Assembly (NCBI GenBank): GCA_002943765.1
Contig: PQWQ01000018.1
Span: forward strand, 519,501 to 583,500
Length of the DNA: 64,000 nucleotides
Direction of reading: 5' to 3'
From: Psoroptes ovis
Taxonomy: Eukaryota > Arthropoda > Arachnida > Sarcoptiformes > Psoroptidae
The notes under the pieces are model-generated. The model was given only the letters and a program-made list of their open reading frames with translations. It searched no databases and was not told where the DNA came from. Shown here piece after piece: positions 1 to 13,200 of this stretch (position 1 is its first letter; every line of letters begins with the position of its first letter). The position numbers were made by a program, and so were the translations under genes.

Positions 1-325
1 GTTCAAAGAACCAGAATCGAAACAAGCAAATACAGGCAGGCACTGACAGCGAATCACCGAATCTGGTTCATTGCATCGATATTGAATTTGAAAATGGAAT
101 GAAATGAATGAAACAAACAAATGAATGAATTTGATTTGGTTTGATTCGGGTTTTTTTTTTTGTTTATAAAAAGTTTTATTTTCATTTTGTTTAATTTGGT
201 TTTGTGTCTTTGTTTTTCGCTTTCGCCAGCCAAAAACATCCATTGACAGAATCGTAGACACTTTTACTTTCGATTTTCTTGATTTGTTTCGGAAATCTTT
301 TGTTCCAGAAAAATATTGTTTGCAG

Positions 326-543
326 AATTCGATTCAATTCAATCCAATACAATTCTTCTTTGTATCGTTCAAATGATGGAATAGTCGAAGAAACTTTACA
401 ACGAAATAAGAAGCGAATTTCACTGGAAACTCTACGAACAGAATCGTCGATGGCATCAATGGATACCGAAAAGATTCTGTATTTGACAATGTTGGGCTGT
501 GAAAGACCCGAAACGGATTCTGTTCAAACCACTGCCTTTTACG
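326..543 (+). CDS. Possible internal exon of an unrecognised gene
   Basis: This stretch is richer in G+C than its surroundings and stays open on the plus strand. It is preceded by a pyrimidine-rich TTTGCAG that could be an acceptor, and it ends at a weak GGTTTG donor. The reading is protein-like and charged (for example LQRNKKRISLETLRTES, then KILYLTMLGC), with no recognisable domain. The minus strand is also open over part of it, so the strand is uncertain. No partner exon was found and the donor is poor. It could equally be a chance open frame. Confidence 0.18.
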
Positions 544-2005
544 GTTTGTTTGTTTGAATTTATTCTATATTCTTCAATAAGTGTAAATGTGCAAGTAAGC
601 ACATGAGCAAACGCAACAATAATATGTCACAATTGTCCAAAGAATATTCTTCGGTTGAAAATTTCAAAAATTCACTGAAAAAAATTTCATTACCACTTCT
701 TTATTTGTTGTACGAATGAACGAACAAATGAATGAATGAACAAACAAAATTGATCGAAAAAAAACTTTATGAAACTTTGAACTTTTCAATTCCAATTCAA
801 TGAATTTCAATGATAATTATGTTTGATATTGTATGAATATATTTTTATCGATTTTTTGATTATTTGCCTGCAAAACATTTTAATCCTTTACCGGAAAACA
901 CAGAATCAAAAACAGGAATATTCTGCTTTGGTTATTTTTTTTTGATACATAATTGAAATGGAAATTCAATTTCACATGATGATGTTTCACATCATGATTG
1001 AAATTGATTTCAATCCCGAAAAACTTCGAATATGATCAAAAAAACTCCCCATAATAAACATGCATAAACATTTATTCACACGTAAATATTATTGGTGAAC
1101 ATACGGATGGTAATTTCTGCATCGAAACACAGCCATAAACACTGTAATGAAATGCAACGAACATTTCAAATGTGATGTGATGACATTTGAAGACATTTAT
1201 GTTCACTGATAATTCACTTAGAAAAGTTTTGCGAGCACATTTTCATGTATATTTTGGAATATAAATATGAAATGTGTGCATTCCTGCAATGCAAACCAAA
1301 TTTATTTGATGGGCAAACATCAAAGTTTGGTCTCATCAGATAGAGTTTATGTGTGTGTGCTCAAAGGTGCATAAGAATAATGAAATTCAAATGATGATGA
1401 CAGAATATTCTGACAAAATAAAATTTTGCATCATCAGCATTTGCTGCTGTCATTGTTATTATTATCATTTGAAAATGTTAATTTGATGAAATTTGAAGAA
1501 TAAATTCATGAAATTGAAAGGAAAAAATTGAAATTGAAATTGGATTCTTTTCTTGTTGTTTTTTTTTTTTTTTTTTTTGTTTGAAATTGGATTCATTTTT
1601 GAATTTGTGAATCTATAAATATTCAATGAATTGAATGCGGCAAAATTTCCCAAAATATATAGAGAAATATGACGGAAATGAATTTTTCGTTTTTCCGAAA
1701 TTATTAATTATGGATTTATTCATTATTTTTGTGATTAATTTTTGTATTTGTTATTCCTATTATGATCAGATACAAATATGCACAAATGTATCGTACGCAT
1801 GCAGATACCAACAATAATTAGACTATTGGTTACCCTTCTTTTATACGCGTTTTGATGTGTTGTTTTGATTTCATTAATTTTAAATCGACAATTGTAAATA
1901 CATTTAATGATCGTAAATTTTTTGTTTAATTTATAATTATACTTCAATTTCAAAAATTGAAATTAAAATTTATGGAAAAAAATTTGGAGTTGTTTTCATT
2001 CTCTA

Positions 2006-2020
2006 TCAAAAGATGGCGCT
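2006..2020 (-). promoter_or_regulatory. Shared motif AGCGCCATCTTTTGA, copy 1
   Basis: Read on the minus strand this is AGCGCCATCTTTTGA. It lies about 110 bp beyond the donor of the 2130-2566 exon. Two near-identical copies occur at 14346-14360 and 19183-19197, each downstream of another candidate first exon, and similarity extends on to a nearby GAGAA. The core contains AAGATGGCGC on the other strand, which resembles a YY1/Pleiohomeotic-type site. That identification is an inference from the core only. Confidence 0.35.
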
Positions 2021-2129
2021 ATAGTTAGGAATATCAAAAATTTTAGTCTCATAAATTTTAACCCTTTACTTTTTCATTTTTATTATTTGCCCCGAGAAAT
2101 TGTTCAAAAACAACAAAAAAAACACTTAC

Positions 2130-2566
2130 GACATAATATTCTGTATACTTAAACTACGTGCTGTTGGTAATTGTTGCTGTAACATAAGCTGATGTTGTTG
2201 TTGATTAAATAAATTAATAGTCGATAATGATTGTTGATGTATGTGTTGTTGATTCGGATGTAAATGATGATGAAATGACGCAAACGATGATTGACCAATT
2301 TGATAATGTTGTTGCTGTTGTTGTTGATTAGTGCTTGTACTTTGTAAATTTGTATTTGTAGTACTTCCACTACTGCTTGCACCAATATTAGGCGGTGGTG
2401 CCTGCAAAAACATTGGCATCATTGATTGTCCACTAGTACCAACACCACCACCAACACTACCGATCAATTGATTACCACCGGATAAATATGATGAACGATC
2501 CGATGCATATTGTGGTGTTCCAGGTACACCGAAACCATATGTACCGTAGGCCGAGCAAAATGCCAT
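2130..2566 (-). CDS. First coding exon, Gly/Ser/Gln-rich N-terminus of an unrecognised gene
   Basis: The ATG at 2566-2564 opens a 145-codon frame that runs into a strong GTAAGTG donor at 2129, leaving 2 nt of a codon. The peptide starts MAFCSAYGTYGFGVPGTPQ. It continues as a Ser/Gly-rich stretch with a YLSGGNQL segment, then Asn/Gln/His runs typical of disordered N-termini of regulatory proteins. No signal peptide or folded domain is visible. The rest of the protein must lie at lower coordinates, and I could not identify its next exon in the window. The phase matches the candidate first exons at 14597-14646 and 19632-19717, so it may be one of several alternative N-termini of a single gene. 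The gene family is not recognised. Confidence 0.6.
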
Positions 2567-3794
2567 TTTGTTTTTTTCTTATTTTGATTTACTTTAATTC
2601 AATTGTCAATATGGTTGATTATTATTATCATTGCACTCACATGTAAGATTTCATTTGATTTGATTAATTTTAAACAATTGAAGAATAAACAAACAATTTT
2701 TATCTTGTTCAAATTTGACAAAATTGAATTAATCAATAAACAACGCAAGTAAATCAAGTAAATTAATTAATCGAAAATAATTTCGGATCAAATTGAAATT
2801 TTCAAGTTTTAACTTAAAGTTTTATATGAGTTTGTAGTCAAATGATGCGAATAAATGTATTTGTTCTTTCATTTTTTGATTTGATTCAAGTTCATGAAGC
2901 CATAAATTCATGAAATGAAAATGAAAAATATTTCAAATTGAATGAAACATATACAAGTGAATGAATATACCATGGTATGCAGCACTGATTTGTCATATTC
3001 TGTGTGTGTATATTGTCGTACATTTTATTTATTTATTTTATTTTTGGGTGAAAATAATTAAATAATTGTCAAAAGAATTTGTAGAAAATTGTACAAATAT
3101 CACAAATAAAACAACAAATAATAATAAAATGAGAATAAAAATAAATGAAATGAAATTAATTGAAATATTTATTATATTACAATCGTAATAAAAACCACTA
3201 AACACACACACACACACACAATAATTCAATGAATGCATAGAAATAATTAATTATTAAAGCTCAATGAAGATTTTGAATGTAAAAAAACAAATATCATTCG
3301 CGTTTCAAAGAAATACATTGAAATTAAATTCTAAACATAAACTTTTTGTGTGATTCAATGAATCTTAGAATCTTAGATTCTGAGATTCTTTGATTCTATT
3401 TGATCCTATGATGCTAAAATTCGGTGAGATTTTGCAATTTTGCAGTTCATTGATTGTGTGTAAATAATGTATGTGCACACACACATATATTTGCCATCGA
3501 TATTTTTAGCCATCGAAGATCATGTAATAGAAATGATAATAACAGCAACATCGAGTGGAATTTAAGAAATTCAAAATTAAAAGAAATTGTGAAATTCATG
3601 ATATTCAAGAAATTTAAGAAATTCAAAAGCGATAAAATTTTATTATTAATTTGAAAAATATCAACAAAGTTTTAATTAAAAAATTGATAATTAAAACTAG
3701 TAATTAATCGATAGAAAAAGTAATTAATATTTTTGATTTTAAAGTTGAATTTCAAATTTCAAAGTAAATTTGAGAAAATATTCAAATTATTCAA

Positions 3795-3975
3795 CCCTTT
3801 ACATTGGCCTATTTTCCTATTTCGCTATTTTGCCAGCGATTTTTTCATTCGCAATTTTCGAAAATTGATTAGACATGCAAACACTCCCACCACCATCATT
3901 TCCGTCAATAGAGTCGAACACTTTGACAATGTGACAATTGACAGCGAATGACAACGTGGCTGTGTGATCAAAGGG
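3795..3975. mobile_element. Possible piggyBac-type short element
   Basis: A 181-bp segment begins CCCTTTACATTGGCC and ends in GATCAAAGGG followed by TTAA. The left flank is TCAA, one base from TTAA. PiggyBac-type ends start CCCTTT/CCYTTT and duplicate TTAA, so the layout fits. The inverted match is only about 6-7 bp, however, and the left flank is imperfect. No transposase is present. Confidence 0.22.
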
Positions 3976-4901
3976 TTAAAAATTTTGTAATTTGATTTTC
4001 TTTTTTCAATTTTGATTCTTTGATTGAACAAAAAAGAAAAATTTAATGAAATTCGAACCAATATTTGCCAAAATTCGATGCGAATAGAATTTCGAAGAAC
4101 GTATTTTCAAATTTTAAAACGTGATATTCTGCTTGCACTAAATCAATATTATGAGACTAATAAAATTTTTTTTGGGGTGAAAATCAGAGAACATCAGAAA
4201 GAATATTATGAGTTATTTCTCTCTGTCTATTTCCAATTCTAGGAAACAATATTATGCCACCAATTGTGATTGATTTGTTTGATTTTTTCATGTTCAAAGC
4301 AAATTCAAAGCGAATTCTACGAAATGAGTTTTTTTTTTCTATTTGAATTCTTTGATTACCAAAATTATTCTACATCATTTTAAAGAAAGTGTAATGAAAT
4401 AATAATTAAGAAAAAAACTGCAAAACCATAAAATGAAATTTCGAAAAATTAAAATCAAACAAAATTTGAAATAAAGGAAACAAAATTTCGATGTAAGTAA
4501 AGGATTAAAAATGATGATAATCAAACATTGATTGAATTAATTTCTAATAGTACATTCAATGTTATAATCATTATTATTCAAACATGTTCATTTCTAATTT
4601 TAATTCAATATTTTAACACGATTTTTTCTTAATTCTTTGATATTACATTTTTACAAAAAAAAAAATTATTTGAAACATTGGTGAATCTTAAATAATAATA
4701 AAAATATCAATGATAATACAGTCATCATCACTCGTTCAACACTAAGACTGATGTTTCTGCTCCGCGTTAAATGAGGTATACAATGACTAATGCAGTAGAA
4801 AAATGAGAAAATCAATTTGTTTTTGTTTGAACTTGTAAAACATTTTTTTAAAAAAAGGATTTTTTTTTTCAAAAAAAATAAAAAAAACTATTTGGGTTAC
4901 C

Positions 4902-4982
4902 TTGGGTTGTCCCGAAGGTTTTTTCGCGTAAATCAATTGAAATGCGTGTTGAAAACCCGCAAGAACTTTATGGACAACCAAA
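4902..4982. mobile_element. Mariner-type MITE, TTGGGTTGTCC subfamily
   Basis: The left end TTGGGTTGTCCCGAAGG is mirrored by the right end GCAAGAACTTTATGGACAACC. There is no coding capacity. The ends resemble those of the fold-back copy at 39743 (GGTTGYCCCATAAGTTCT), so it groups with that subfamily and with 56888. Confidence 0.6.
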
Positions 4983-5390
4983 CACCCTAAGCTAAATGCA
5001 TTACATTTTGTCAAAAATTTTTTTTTAAAAATTTTAAAATTTAAAAAGCAGAAAATCATGTGCATTATATAATAGAATGATGCACATTTTTCGAATCCTT
5101 TGAGATTTCCATTAACAAAAAAAATTTTGCCAAAACAAATTTTTCAATAAAATGTATTTATAAACTCCTCTAAAATACACTCAAATAGTCACACAAATGA
5201 ATTTCTATGATGAAGAAATACTTTGTTTCACTGTGCTCTTGTCGATATATTTTATTTTTCAAAGCATTGAAAAACATGAAATATTTAAAATACGATTGGA
5301 CGTATTTATTTTTAAATAATGATAATAATAAATTTTCGTTGAAAATATATTACATCATGGCACCATCACTAACAATGTGGAATGGCATTG

Positions 5391-5467
5391 AAGTTGTCCG
5401 AAAAGTTCTTGGGCAATTCCTCATTGAAATTCAATCGAAACAGTAACAAAAACTTTTCGGACAACTT
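5391..5467. mobile_element. Mariner-type MITE
   Basis: A 77-bp copy with long inverted ends: AAGTTGTCCGAAAAGTTCTT on the left and AAAAACTTTTCGGACAACTT on the right. The arms pair almost perfectly over about 18 bp. The inner 35-40 bp differs from the other copies. Confidence 0.7.
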
Positions 5468-8400
5468 GATAGTTTTTAAATTTTTTTTTTTTTCGCCTGG
5501 AAAAATTTTTTTGCCAATGAAAAAATTGATAACATTTTAAACAAACCAAAAAATAAATAAATAAATAAACGAATAAACAAACCGGAAACCGTATCGGTGT
5601 ATATAAATACAGAGGTAGCTGCGTATCTGCGTATTTTTTGGGAAACGAAAATGAACTGGGCCCATGTGAAACTCTATGAATGAAATGCAAATAGGCCACC
5701 ATTCATAGGAAATACGTATACATTTTGGCCAACGGAAAATATTTGGCCAAAAAATTGAATGATAAATTGATAAATAATCGATTAATATTTAAAATCACTC
5801 TCTATGAAATATTCAAAATTGATCGAAAAGTTTTTCGGGGCAATTTCATCCCAAAGACTTATTTTAACTGGAACCCATAGATCTCGGTCGATATTCAAGA
5901 GCGGTATTTGATTCTAAATTCGAAATTTCAATACAATTTAAACGTACAACCTCATTATATCTGATATTATTTCGGGCAACAAAAAAAAATTTATGATTTT
6001 ACCAAGTATCATAAATATCATTATTAATATCATTATCATATTAATATCTTTGGCAATACAATGGTAGCATCTAGCACTAGAATAAGCAGTGCATCAGTAC
6101 AAGCAGCAGTGATCATTAATACGATTATTTATGATACTTTTTGGATCAGAATTTCTGATCGAAATTTTTTTTCTGATTGAAAATTCTACAAGAATTCCGA
6201 GAAATAATTTTTCTCATGAATCAAATCAAATCTAATCTAATAATATTTCATGATATATGAATCATAGAACCATGGAATACTGGAATTTCATTGATATTTC
6301 ATCGATATATCTATTGATATGTATTGAATTTGATCAATAGAAAAGAATAAATGAAAAATGGAGAATTTCAAAGATTATTTCAATTCAATAATAAATATAT
6401 CAAACGATGATGATAATATCATCATAATAATATTATTATAAATATCAACACTTATTAATATCATTTCTTTTAAACGATGTGTAATAACGACGTTTTCTAT
6501 TTTTAGCAATCAATCATATCAGTAGTGATTGCAGCTAAGCAGTTTTGAATTCAATTTTTCAGTTTTATTTGAATCAAAATTGATTAAAGTTGATTCTTTT
6601 GAATATTTTTTTGGAGCCATTTACCACAGCCATTGGCACTACGTATTTGCCATATAAGGAGCTACCAATATTTTGGTTCCGATGGATTATTTTTGAAATT
6701 TCGTCTCTTTTCTGTGGCCAAGTAAATAAATCTTTTCGCACAAAGAAACACAGATATGCACAGACATACACATGTTCCATATATATTCTCTGCGTGTTTC
6801 AAGATTATTTACGAAACAGTCGACCTTCGAACAAGAACATGGAAGAATTCATGGATAATTATAGCATTTATTCAGTGTAGTTCTGTTTCGAAAAATTCAA
6901 TGCAACCTCAAAGGTTAATCTATAAATACGTACACACACAAACATACACAGACATTTGAATACATATAAAATTTAATTATTCAAAGAAAAAAACAGATCA
7001 TTTCACACATATGTTACGTACACATACCCACATAAATATCTCAAAATAAACATGTATGTTTGGGAATCAGAATTTTGAATGGAAAAAAAGAATAAGAAAA
7101 TAAAACAAATATCATTAAACAGATGCATGTTTATTTATTCTTCATTTTTTTCTTTGAATGTTTCATTGAATGATTTCTTATGAATCAATGCTTATGAATG
7201 CTTTTTTACCAAACATGGAAAATGAATGGAATTTTAATTTTTATTTCTTTTTGACTTTTAAGACCTTTTCAAGTAAGAATGGTGAAAATATTGCAGATTC
7301 TATGGTGGAAAATGTTGTGAATTCTATGGTAAAAATCATTATTTAATGATAATAATATTATTATCAATAATAACAATAGGAATTTGATAAAAATCAATAA
7401 TTTTTCATTATATTAAGAGCTCAATAAAAGAAAATAGAAATAATTAATTCTAATTTTAATTGGGAATTAGAATTGAAAAATTCACAGAAATTCTTTGGTG
7501 TGTTATATTACACTGTTTGTGGTGAATTTTTTTTTCATCAGAAAAAAAAGAGAAATAATTAGTTTAATTAATTCTGCAACAGAATTTTTCTGATTCTCAT
7601 ATTGAAAAGAAGAAAATCCTTGAAAATTTATTGATTTTCAAATAAAAAAATTTAAGAATCAAAGAAAAATTCTTGGAATTTTAAGAAATTCTAGAAAATA
7701 TTCACTGCATTATTACTGTCGAAGGAATTTGAAAATTAAACAATTCAAGATTTATTAGTTTTTTTCAAATTTCAAATTTAAAATTCAATTAATTTTAATT
7801 TAATTCATTTAAATTAAATTATGATCATGATTGTCGAATCAAGATCGAATCATGATCATAATTTTTTGTGATTTTTCACATTTTCTCTTTTTCAAAAATT
7901 GCCAAACGATTAATTATTACCTTTGGCTATTTAGAATCATTAATATTTATTATTAAAATTATTAGCATCAATACAAAAAATTATCAATGGCAAATATATA
8001 CTGTGAAGCAGTGATGATTTATGTGCACACACAGAATCGAGAATAAAATGGATAAAATTTTACCATTCAAATCAATGGAATTCATGGAATAATTAATTAA
8101 ATTAATTGAATAAATTAGATTAATTAATTTATTTTCGCTCTCTATTTGACTCTTTTTTTTCACAGATTGTGGCAAATTCTTCTCGTTATATTTGTACTTA
8201 TTTATGATGCAAATGATGACAAATTATGATGATGATGACGAATTATAGATGAATGTTGTTGTTGTTGTTGAATGTGTGAGAATGGATGAATGAATCGTTG
8301 ACAAATACATTTGTATAATTGAATTTTATTAAATTAAATTTTCGCTTAAAACAAATACTGAAATTCGAGAAGAAGTTTTGAAAATTCACAAATCAAAATG

Positions 8401-9956
8401 TACACTGAGAAATTTCGATGACAGAATTATTTATGAACAGAATGAATCGAAATAAATCGGAATAAATCAAACAGAATCACGGTGAATTTTTTATGAGTGA
8501 AAAAAAAACGAAGAAAAATTCATTGAAATTCATTTAACAAGAACAGAATACATCATAAGAAAATATATTCAATCAAATTTTCAATAATCATATTCACAGT
8601 CATGTGTCTGTCTGTGTTGTGTGAATTTTGGAATTTTGTTTGATCTAATTTTTTTTTTTCGTCTTATTTTCAAAAAATTCTATTCTTCGCTGATCATCAT
8701 TGGTTTGTGTTTCAGAACAAAAAATAATAATAACAAATAATGATCTTAATCATCAACATTCATTCGATGTATAAATGCACTAAAACTTTTGTATTTTATT
8801 ATTAATCAAGAACCCAAAGCAAGAATTGTGTGTGTATAGATAGATTTATAAATAGAAGTTTATAAACAAACATAAATGTTGGTCAATACAACACAATCAT
8901 ACATACACACACACACACACACACATACACACAAACATATTATAAAAATATATATTTTTAGGGCCCAAAGTAATATTGAAAAAATATTGAATAAAAACAA
9001 CAACAACAACAGCAATAAAATAATAACAATTTTCAAATAGAAATGATTATTATAAAATAATCGAAATAATAATGTTATTTCAATTCGATGATGTATTTTC
9101 TAGGTTATTTTTTTTTCTCAATATTTTATTATTTATAAATAAATAAATATATTTATTCATATATATATATTAATGTCTTTGGATGTATGTTACACACACA
9201 CAAACAAACAAACAAACAAAAGTAGTACAAGTAAACATATTATTTTTATGTTTTTTTTTATATTATTTCTTCGAAGATTATTTGATTGATTCTTTCTTTT
9301 CAATACTTTTGGAATGTTATGTTATGTGAAGAAATGGTTAGAAAGAAAATGGTACATATGATCATAATAATAATAATAATAATAGTAATAATAATAACAA
9401 GAAAATGAAAACAAAAAAAAAAAAAAAAAACAAATGATGACAATGATGATGATGCGCCTGATTCTTTTTGGAACATGAACACATGAACAACATAGATATT
9501 CATGAACATACACATGTATTCATATATAAATGTGTGTGTCGATGTATTTTCTGTGTGTGTGTGTGTGTGTGTCGAATGTTTGAACAAGTTAACAAATGAA
9601 CAAATAAACAAGAATATTCTCTTCTTACAAAAGAATTCCTCATTAATTCTTATAAATATCCTTGTTATAAATATTCTTATAAATATCAAAATTAATTCTG
9701 TTAGGTGATGATAATAGTAACGAATAATAATGATAATAACAATAATAAACGATACAAGATAATAATGATGATAATAATATAATAATGACAATACGAAATT
9801 GTATGGTAAGGAAACGATTCAAGGCACACACACACACAGCGTCAAGGTAAGGTTGTATTGACGATGTATGTGTGTGGCTGCCGTAATTATACGCCGACTC
9901 TTTGCGGCCCCAATGAACATCATCAGTTGAAATTTTGAAAACGAAAATTCCTGTGA

Positions 9957-9964
9957 TATAAAAG
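9957..9964 (+). promoter_or_regulatory. TATA-like box in a GC-richer island
   Basis: TATAAAAG sits at the downstream edge of a roughly 130-bp patch (about 9840-9990) with far more G+C than its surroundings, including GCGGCCCC and GGCGCATCCG. This is the layout of a core promoter on the plus strand. No plus-strand coding exon was found downstream, so it could drive a non-coding transcript or a gene whose exons I missed, or be coincidental. Confidence 0.25.
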
Positions 9965-10205
9965 AGATTCGGCGCATCCGATTGAATTAACCGAAATTTT
10001 CTTCTCCCAATTCAATTCGAATCCAAATATTTCACTTTTGAATGTGTAGTATTCACACAATTGAAATGAATTAAATTTAATAAAATTAAATGTAAAATTG
10101 TCGAAAATTTCATTTTATTTCTTGGTCAATTGTGACATTTTGTCGTTATTAATTCATTTATTTATTTATTTATAAATTTTTTTTACGATTATTTGTCGGT
10201 ACCGG

Positions 10206-10294
10206 TGTTGTACCAAAAAGTTTTTGCGTATTTTTAACATGGATTAACATTCGGTTAACATTCATTCGAATACGCACGAACTTTTCGGACAAGG
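10206..10294. mobile_element. Mariner-type MITE, GCGTATTTTT subfamily
   Basis: The left end is TGTTGTACCAAAAAGTTTTTGCGTATTT-like and the right end is CGAACTTTTCGGACAAGG. The GCGTATTTTTAAC inner segment next to the left end is shared with the copies at 59299 and 59705. Confidence 0.6.
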
Positions 10295-13200
10295 TTCGTT
10301 TACATTTCATTTGTTTTCAACACTGAAAGAAAGAAATTGGAAATGTTTTTTTTTTTTTTTACAGGGAAAATAATGACAAATGAAAAGTTTTTTTTTTCTA
10401 CGGGAAATTGTAACGAAATTTGATGCACTGAATTTTGAATTTCGATTTCAATTTTTTCGAACAGGAAAAACGCAAAAACTTCAATTGAATTTCAATTGCT
10501 TTTTTTCTTGTTATATTTGAATGCAAAGAATATTCCGTTTCCGGAATCAATCAATGCATTCGTGTATGCATCATTCGATGATGTTTTCGTGTGTATTCGG
10601 ATTTCAAAAAAAAAAAAAAACAATTATCGAAATTCCGTTTTTCTCTTTTTTCTTCAATTCATTTGAAATGAAATAAAATAAAAAAATTTCTAAAAATAAA
10701 ATGTTGACAGGAAATTTTCCATCAACAAATAAAAATAAAGAAGAAAAATAAATATTAATGAAGTTATTGTGGACGTTTCCGAAGAAACTTTGAAAAATTT
10801 TCTACTTTTCAAAAATTAAATGCCCTAAAGCATTTCAAATTTATTTCATTTATATTTGTATTTTGTCATTAAATTTTGATATAGAACGGAATGAACGGAA
10901 TTTTTTTCAACTTTCTTTGCAAAAGAGAATCACAGAATTTTTTTTATTGACTTTCAAAATATCCTCTAAATATTTTTACGTGCTTTGAATTTCAAAAATG
11001 AATAATTTGAAATTCATTGATTGAAACAAAAACAAAAAATAAAATAATGAAGATATTATTTTCAATTATTATTTGAATTAATTATTGGAAATAATTAATT
11101 GAATCGTATGTTGTGAATTGCAATCACAAATGATGGAATGATATTTTTCGAAAAACATTCCAAAAAAAGTTTTTCTTCATTCAAAATTGATCAAAAACTA
11201 GTCAAATGTCAAAAACATTGCCGAATTTTTCAAAAATACATTGAAAACTTGATGATTGAATTTGAATGTCATTAAAATTAATGTTTAATTAATCAAATTC
11301 AATCGATTTCAATTTGAAATTGGTAAAATGACAAGCGATACATTAGTCTTTAGAATAATGACAAAGTTAATTTAGGTTATAAAATTCTTGTTTCCAGGAA
11401 TATTTCTAGGAAATATTCGATCAATTCATTCATTTCAATGAAATCTCAATATTAATGATTATTATCCTCATCCTCATCTTTTCATTAATATTTTTCGTAT
11501 CAAAATAAATTAACTTTTCGACTGAGGCTGCAATTAATGTTCATACAAATTATGATTCAATAAGTTTTACATTCATTCACTGTTCAAAATCAAATGAAAA
11601 TTAAGCTCTTCAGCTTACTTTGATTATCTATTTCCAAAATAGACAAAAAAAACTTATTCGAAAAACCAATTATTATTATTATTCGAATATAATCATCATA
11701 TTAATAACAAATGGAAACAAAATGCTCGATAAATCAACATTTATGCAAAACAATTGAAAATAGAAAAATTATCATAATAAATCGTAAATTAGTGTATGGA
11801 AATTATCATATTATTAGCAGCAGACGCATTAGCAGCAGTAGCAGCAGCAGATGTTTTCGTATTGTATAATTATTATTATGATAATTAAATGAAATGTAAT
11901 TATTCTTCTTTGGTAACTTTACCATTCTTCGTAATACCACATAAATCAATGTTTTCAATTGTCTTTGATCGATTGAGCCAAAAAAAAAAAAGATTCAAAA
12001 TTAAGAATACATTAAAACTTATGTAAACAAATGGCAAAAGATAATACTCTGTTTGACGAGATTGAACAATTCTTCGACAATATCTTTAGCAAATCTTTGT
12101 TCAATGTTTTCAGAAAATTTTTCTTGGCCAAAATTTTTGACCATCGACAGCCAATTCTACGACAATTTCCTGTCAAAGCAAATGTCCAAAAATATTTGCT
12201 GAAATATCGAATTTTAATAATAATAATAATCGAAATTCGTGCTCGAAAATAATTGAAAGTGATCCAAAAAAAAAAGAGAAAAAGCGAACAATCGAAACAA
12301 AATGTAAATTGAAACCATTGATTTTATCGAAAAAAAAATTCTCATTAAATTTCGACATGAAACATGTATTATAATCAAGTATATATGTTTAACGAATATG
12401 CACTCGATAATAATACATTAAAATGAAATTGCATTTGCTAGGATTCATTTCGTTTTTCATATATTTTATTATTCATCATTATTTATTCATTTCATTGATT
12501 CATTGATTCTTGTGTTCATTCATTCATTCGTTCATTCAATTCAATTCTATTGTTCACTTGTAATCGATATTAAAACACTTGTTTTGTTTCATTTTCTTTT
12601 CTCGAGAAACCAAATTGCAATCAAAAAAAGATTTTTTTTGTTCATTTTTGAGATTTTGTCCTTTTTTTTAAAAAAAGAGAAAAAAAAACAATTGAAAATC
12701 ATTGAATCATGTCGAACCCAAAATCATCATATGACATTTCAATGATTTCATTTTCATTTTTGTTTTTAAGTGCAAAAGTTCCTACCCCTACAAATACACC
12801 AATTGAAAAAATAGGCGAAAAATAGTTGTGATTTTGGAAAAAAAGTGAAATTTCCAAATGAAAAAACCAATGAAAAATCAATTTGAATTGATCAAAATTC
12901 AAATTGATTTTCAATGAAGATATTTTTGCAAAATGAATTTTTCAAAAAATTTCAGTTTTTTAAAAATAATTTTGACATTTAAAAATCATTTGTTTATATT
13001 GAAATATTTACAAAAAAAAAACAAATAAATAAACAAAAACAAATTTGAATTATTTTCAAAATCAATCAATCAATATTCAATCAATTCGGAATTTGAAAAT
13101 TCATTTCATTCATACGGGAATTGATTGAAAACATTTTGTCCAATCTTCAAATATGCTTGAATATTGAAAATTTCACAAATTTCGAAATTTAATAAAGAAA

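Larger units (their letters stand above)
1..2129. other. AT-rich non-coding region left of the 2130-2566 exon
   Basis: Mostly AT-rich sequence with short homopolymers and no convincing multi-exon gene. If the minus-strand first exons described here belong to one gene, this stretch is its intron and the gene body lies past the left edge of the window. One slightly GC-richer open stretch (326-543) is listed separately, and a shared motif lies at 2006-2020. Confidence 0.5.

Noticed and set aside
5815..5880. Further possible MITE with ATCGAAAAGTTTTTCGGGGC
   Set aside because: No matching inverted right end was found; similarity is limited to the left end.
9300..9791. 163-codon minus-strand open frame rich in Tyr, Ile and Phe
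   Set aside because: It is a translation of ATT, CA and TTTTC simple repeats; its poly-Ile/Tyr and THTHTH content is repeat-driven.
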